Part shown: positions 60,088-62,779 of the stretch, in pieces
Numbering within the stretch: position 1 is the stretch's first letter
Layout: each line of letters starts with the position of its first letter
NCBI GenBank assembly: GCA_946482595.1
Contig: CAMLSD010000013.1
Span: 1 to 62,779 of the forward strand
Direction of reading: 5' to 3'
Length of the DNA stretch: 62,779 bases
Origin: an uncultured Comamonadaceae bacterium
GTDB lineage: Bacteria > Pseudomonadota > Gammaproteobacteria > Burkholderiales > Burkholderiaceae
Notes under the pieces: generated by a model
The model's input: only the letters and a program-made list of their open reading frames with translations
Told to the model about the DNA's origin: nothing
The model's database searches: none
Translations under genes and position numbers: made by a program

Positions 60088-61170
60088 ATGGAACGTCGTT
60101 CCTTCATTCGCAGCACCGGCCTGGCGGGTGTGCTCGCAGCGGGTGCAGCACCTGCCATCGTGCACGCACAGGCCAACATCCGCTGGCGTCTGGCATCCAG
60201 CTTCCCGAAGTCGCTGGACACCATCTACGGCGCAGCCGAGGTGTTCTCGAAGAAGGTCAGCGAGATGTCTGGCGGCAAGTTCCAGATCTCGGTGCATGCA
60301 GGTGGTGAACTGGTGCCTCCGTTCGGCATCGTCGACGGGGTGGGCAACGGCACCATCGAGATGGGCCACACCGTGCCCTACTACTACTTCGGCAAGGACC
60401 CGACGTTTGCCATCGGCGCGGCCATTCCCTTCGGCCTGAACTCGCGCCAGATGACCGCGTGGACCTTCGAAGGCAACGGTCTGAAGCTGATGCGCGAGTT
60501 CTACGCGCAGTACAACATCATCAACTTCGCTGGCGGCAACTCCGGTGCACAGATGGCCGGCTGGTTCCGCAAGGAAGTCAAGTCGCTCGAAGACATGAAG
60601 GGCCTGAAATTCCGCATCGGCGGCTTCGCGGGCAAGATCGTCGAACGCATGGGCGGTGTGCCTCAGAACATCCCGGGCGGCGAGATCTACCAGGCGCTCG
60701 AAAAGGGCACCATCGATGCGGCCGAGTGGGTGGGTCCTTATGACGACCAGAAGCTCGGCTTCTACAAGGTCGCTCCGAACTACTACTACCCCGGCTGGTG
60801 GGAAGGTGGCCCGCAGATCGACTTCTTCATCAACACCAAGGCCTTCGAAGGCCTGTCGTCCGAGTACAAGGCCATCGTCGAAGCGGCTGCGACCTACGCG
60901 CACGTCGACATGCAGGCCAAGTACGACGGCCGCAACCCGGTGGCGCTGAAGCAGCTGGTGGCGCAGAAGGTCAAGTTGCTGCCCTTCCCGAAGGCCGTGA
61001 TGGACGCGGCCTTCAAGGAGTCGATGGCGGTGTACGACGAGCTGTCGGCCTCGAACCCGAACTGGAAGAAGGTCTACACCGACTACGCCAATTTCCGTCG
61101 CGACCAGAACCTGTGGTTCCGCTTCACGGAAGCCCAGTTCGATCGCTACATGCAGTCGGCCAAGCTCTGA
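60088..61170 (+). CDS. TRAP transporter substrate-binding protein, DctP/TakP family (copy 1)
   Basis: A 360-residue periplasmic receptor. The N-terminus MERRSFIRSTGLAGVLAAG...IVHAQA contains a twin-arginine-like RRSFIR signal. The mature part has SVHAGGELVPPFGIVDGV, the DctP/TakP core IPGGEIYQALEKGTIDAAEW and YYPGWWEGGPQIDF, typical of the alpha-keto acid-binding TakP subfamily. A ligand carboxylate-binding Arg would be in LKFRIGGF. The binding substrate is inferred only by family. AGGAGT precedes the ATG. No DctQ or DctM membrane genes are in the window. A second, nearly identical copy follows 339 bp later. Confidence 0.93.
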   Translation: MERRSFIRSTGLAGVLAAGAAPAIVHAQANIRWRLASSFPKSLDTIYGAAEVFSKKVSEMSGGKFQISVHAGGELVPPFGIVDGVGNGTIEMGHTVPYYYFGKDPTFAIGAAIPFGLNSRQMTAWTFEGNGLKLMREFYAQYNIINFAGGNSGAQMAGWFRKEVKSLEDMKGLKFRIGGFAGKIVERMGGVPQNIPGGEIYQALEKGTIDAAEWVGPYDDQKLGFYKVAPNYYYPGWWEGGPQIDFFINTKAFEGLSSEYKAIVEAAATYAHVDMQAKYDGRNPVALKQLVAQKVKLLPFPKAVMDAAFKESMAVYDELSASNPNWKKVYTDYANFRRDQNLWFRFTEAQFDRYMQSAKL

Positions 61171-61253
61171 TGAACGATGTGGCCGCAGGCACGCTGTGCG
61201 TGCCCGCGGCCCACCTGCCTTGCCCTGGCATGCAGCCCCTGTGCATGCCTTGC

Positions 61254-61283
61254 AAAAGGCCTCGCGATGCGAGGCCTTTTTTT
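61254..61283 (+). terminator. Rho-independent terminator after TRAP receptor copy 1
   Basis: GGCCTCGC (61258-61265) pairs with GCGAGGCC (61269-61276) around a GAT loop, preceded by AAAA and followed by seven Ts (61277-61283). It closes the first receptor transcript, 84 nt after the stop codon. Confidence 0.9.
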
Positions 61284-61348
61284 GTGGGCGCATTCACTGT
61301 TTCAAGCATCGCAGCGCAGGCCTCAGCCTGACAGTTTGCTGAATGAAA

Positions 61349-61371
61349 AACACCTCGTTTCACGAGGTGTT
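61349..61371. other. Stem-loop between the two TRAP receptor genes
   Basis: The perfect 10-bp stem AACACCTCGT / ACGAGGTGTT has a TTC loop and runs of A on its left, giving a T-run on the minus strand (terminator-like in that direction) although no minus-strand gene is near. It lies in the 339-bp intergenic stretch (61171-61509), which holds no gene, only the two hairpins and the promoter region of copy 2. Confidence 0.5.
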
Positions 61372-61398
61372 GCGCACGGTCAGAAGGAAGTCGCGTGA

Positions 61399-61455
61399 AC
61401 AGGGTATTCCGAGCGGGAAAACCCTGTCGGGAAGCTGAATATGCGCTCCTAGAAT
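61399..61455 (+). promoter_or_regulatory. Candidate promoter/operator of the second TRAP receptor gene
   Basis: A near-perfect 29-bp dyad (61399-61427; arms ACAGGGTATTCC and GGAAAACCCTGT, one mismatch) is centred 37 bp before TAGAAT (61450-61455), which lies 60 nt from the ATG. This mirrors copy 1. TAGAAT is followed in both copies by xGGCCxCGC. Confidence 0.45.
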
Positions 61456-61509
61456 CGGCCTCGCTTGTCGCTGTATACGCTATCCATCCCAACCTCGCAG
61501 GAGACCTCT

Positions 61510-62592
61510 ATGGAACGCCGTTCCTTCATTCGCAACACTGGCCTGGCAGGTGTGCTTGCCGCTGGTGCCGCACCGGCCATCGTGCAGGCGCAGGCCAACA
61601 TTCGCTGGCGTCTTGCCTCGAGCTTCCCGAAGGCTCTGGACACCATCTTCGGCGCGGCAGACGTCTTCTCCAAGAAGGTGTCGGAGATGACCGGTGGCAA
61701 GTTCCAGATCTCGGTGCATGCTGGTGGTGAACTGGTGCCCCCGTTCGGTGTGGTCGACGGTGTGCAGAACGGCACCATCGAATGCGCGCACACGGCGCCC
61801 TACTACTTCTTCGGCAAGGACGAGACCTTCGCCCTGGCCTGCGCCATTCCCTTCGGCCTGAACTCGCGCCAGATGACGGCGTGGATGTACGAAGGCAACG
61901 GCCTGAAGCTGATGCGCGAGTTCTATGCGCAGTACAACATCGTCAGCTTCCCGATGGGCAACACCGGTGCTCAGATGGGCGGCTGGTATCGCAAGGAGAT
62001 CAAGTCGCTGGCCGACATGAAGGGCCTGAAGATGCGCATCGGCGGCTTCGGCGGCAAGGTGCTCGAGCGCATTGGCGGTGTGCCCCAGAACATCCCGGGC
62101 GGCGAGATCTACCAGGCGCTCGAGAAGGGCACGATCGACGCGGCCGAGTGGGTGGGTCCGTACGACGACCAGAAGCTCGGCTTTGCCAAGGTGGCACCGT
62201 TCTATCACTACCCCGGCTGGTGGGAAGGTGGCCCGCAGCTCGAGCTGTATGTCAACAACAAGGCCTATGACGGCCTGTCGGCCGAGTACAAGGCCATCGT
62301 CGAGGCGGCAGCGTCGCATGCTCACGTCGTGATGCAGGCCAAGTACGATGCGCTGAACCCCGAGGCGCTGAAGCAGCTCGTGGCGGCCAAGGCCAAGGTG
62401 GTCCCGATCCCGAAGGACGTGATGGACGCGGCCTTCAAGGAGTCGATGGCGCTGTACTCCGAACTGTCGGCCAAGAACCCGAACTGGAAGAAGGTCTACA
62501 CCGACTACGCCAACTTCCGTCGCGACCAGAACCTGTGGTTCCGCTTCACCGAAGCCCAGTTCGACCGCTACATGCAGGCAGCCAAGCTGTGA
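61510..62592 (+). CDS. TRAP transporter substrate-binding protein, DctP/TakP family (copy 2)
   Basis: A 360-residue protein aligning without gaps to copy 1; by eye I count about 57 differences (about 84% identity). The same signal (MERRSFIRNTG), IPGGEIYQALEKGTIDAAEW core and YPGWWEGGPQLEL are present. Substitutions cluster in likely ligand-facing segments (GHTVPYYY to AHTAPYYF, IGAAIPF to LACAIPF, the NFAGGNSG region to SFPMGNTG), so ligand preference may differ. GCAGGAG precedes the ATG at 61510; the frame extends upstream to 61465 but is non-homologous. A terminator follows. Confidence 0.93.
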   Translation: MERRSFIRNTGLAGVLAAGAAPAIVQAQANIRWRLASSFPKALDTIFGAADVFSKKVSEMTGGKFQISVHAGGELVPPFGVVDGVQNGTIECAHTAPYYFFGKDETFALACAIPFGLNSRQMTAWMYEGNGLKLMREFYAQYNIVSFPMGNTGAQMGGWYRKEIKSLADMKGLKMRIGGFGGKVLERIGGVPQNIPGGEIYQALEKGTIDAAEWVGPYDDQKLGFAKVAPFYHYPGWWEGGPQLELYVNNKAYDGLSAEYKAIVEAAASHAHVVMQAKYDALNPEALKQLVAAKAKVVPIPKDVMDAAFKESMALYSELSAKNPNWKKVYTDYANFRRDQNLWFRFTEAQFDRYMQAAKL

Positions 62593-62643
62593 GGTCCGCG
62601 CCCCTCGGGGCGCTTGCCTGGTGCATCAAGACTGGCGCATCAA

Positions 62644-62668
62644 AAAAGCCCCGCAACGCGGGGCTTTT
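62644..62668 (+). terminator. Rho-independent terminator after TRAP receptor copy 2
   Basis: GCCCCGC (62648-62654) pairs with GCGGGGC (62658-62664), AAC loop, flanked by AAAA before and TTTT after. Beyond it (62669-62779) I see no gene. Confidence 0.88.
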
Positions 62669-62779
62669 CCTTTTGGCGTGACAGCAGCCGGCGCCATGGA
62701 TCGCCGGCCTGAAGAGCGCGTGGCCAGAAAAGCGGGGTGTTCCGGACGGTCGTGTAGGAAGTTGCCTGACAAGGGCGGT

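Overview
The window looks like a chromosomal segment of a high-GC betaproteobacterium of the order Burkholderiales (Comamonadaceae/Sphaerotilaceae type; genus not determined). The grounds are the GC-rich coding sequence, the pyrG-kdsA-(DUF1330)-eno-ftsB block, a Bug/TctC-type solute receptor, a MutL with its own endonuclease motif, and the cysE/trmJ/suhB and mog/darP/pmbA clusters. I see no rRNA, tRNA, CRISPR array or insertion sequence. Most genes are housekeeping.

Layout. 0-5 kb: the tail of ntrC, exonuclease III, then a light/DNA-repair block (a short photolyase-like flavoprotein, an FeS photolyase of the PhrB type, a DUF2256 zinc-ribbon protein, and a divergent MerR-family regulator). 5-9.3 kb: thyA, an EamA transporter and folA, plus an ABC exporter. 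9.3-17.7 kb: an AttEFGH-like export system (lipocalin-like AttH, FtsX-type permease, ATPase) whose ATPase is separated from the permease by a diguanylate cyclase and an ODP/metallo-beta-lactamase protein; the ATPase now lies in an operon with miaA and a Bcr/CflA exporter. 18-27.5 kb: a PA2778-type cysteine peptidase lipoprotein, an RsuA/RluF-type pseudouridine synthase with a long basic extension, a lipoprotein hydrolase, mutL, DedA and a SNF2 ATPase. 27.5-31.8 kb: a PEP synthase / CBS / PaaK-like ligase operon. 31.9-47 kb: amiC-tsaE back to back with queG, an AEC permease, a Bug receptor, xerD, MarC, a DUF455 ferritin-like protein divergent from gamma carbonic anhydrase and Hsp33, an NMN/nicotinamide-riboside salvage pair, then ftsB-eno-kdsA-pyrG. 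47-51.4 kb: a hydrolase, the Anbu proteasome-like protein and mutS.

The clearest accessory element is at 51.4-53.6 kb: a type IV AbiEi/AbiEii toxin-antitoxin operon with two matching inverted repeats at its promoter and start codon. It is bracketed by a pair of about 52-bp direct repeats, each able to fold into a hairpin. A cytosolic M35-like metallopeptidase gene follows. 54-59.9 kb returns to housekeeping genes. The window ends with a tandem duplication of a DctP/TakP-type TRAP receptor (about 84% identical by my own count). Each copy has its own promoter-like region and its own terminator.

A recurrent regulatory theme is that at least seven genes (folA, the ABC exporter, the AttFG permease, mutL, dedA, marC, DUF455), and probably queG, have a TANNNT-like hexamer 6-8 nt before the start codon and no Shine-Dalgarno sequence. 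This would make their mRNAs leaderless if the hexamers are real -10 boxes.
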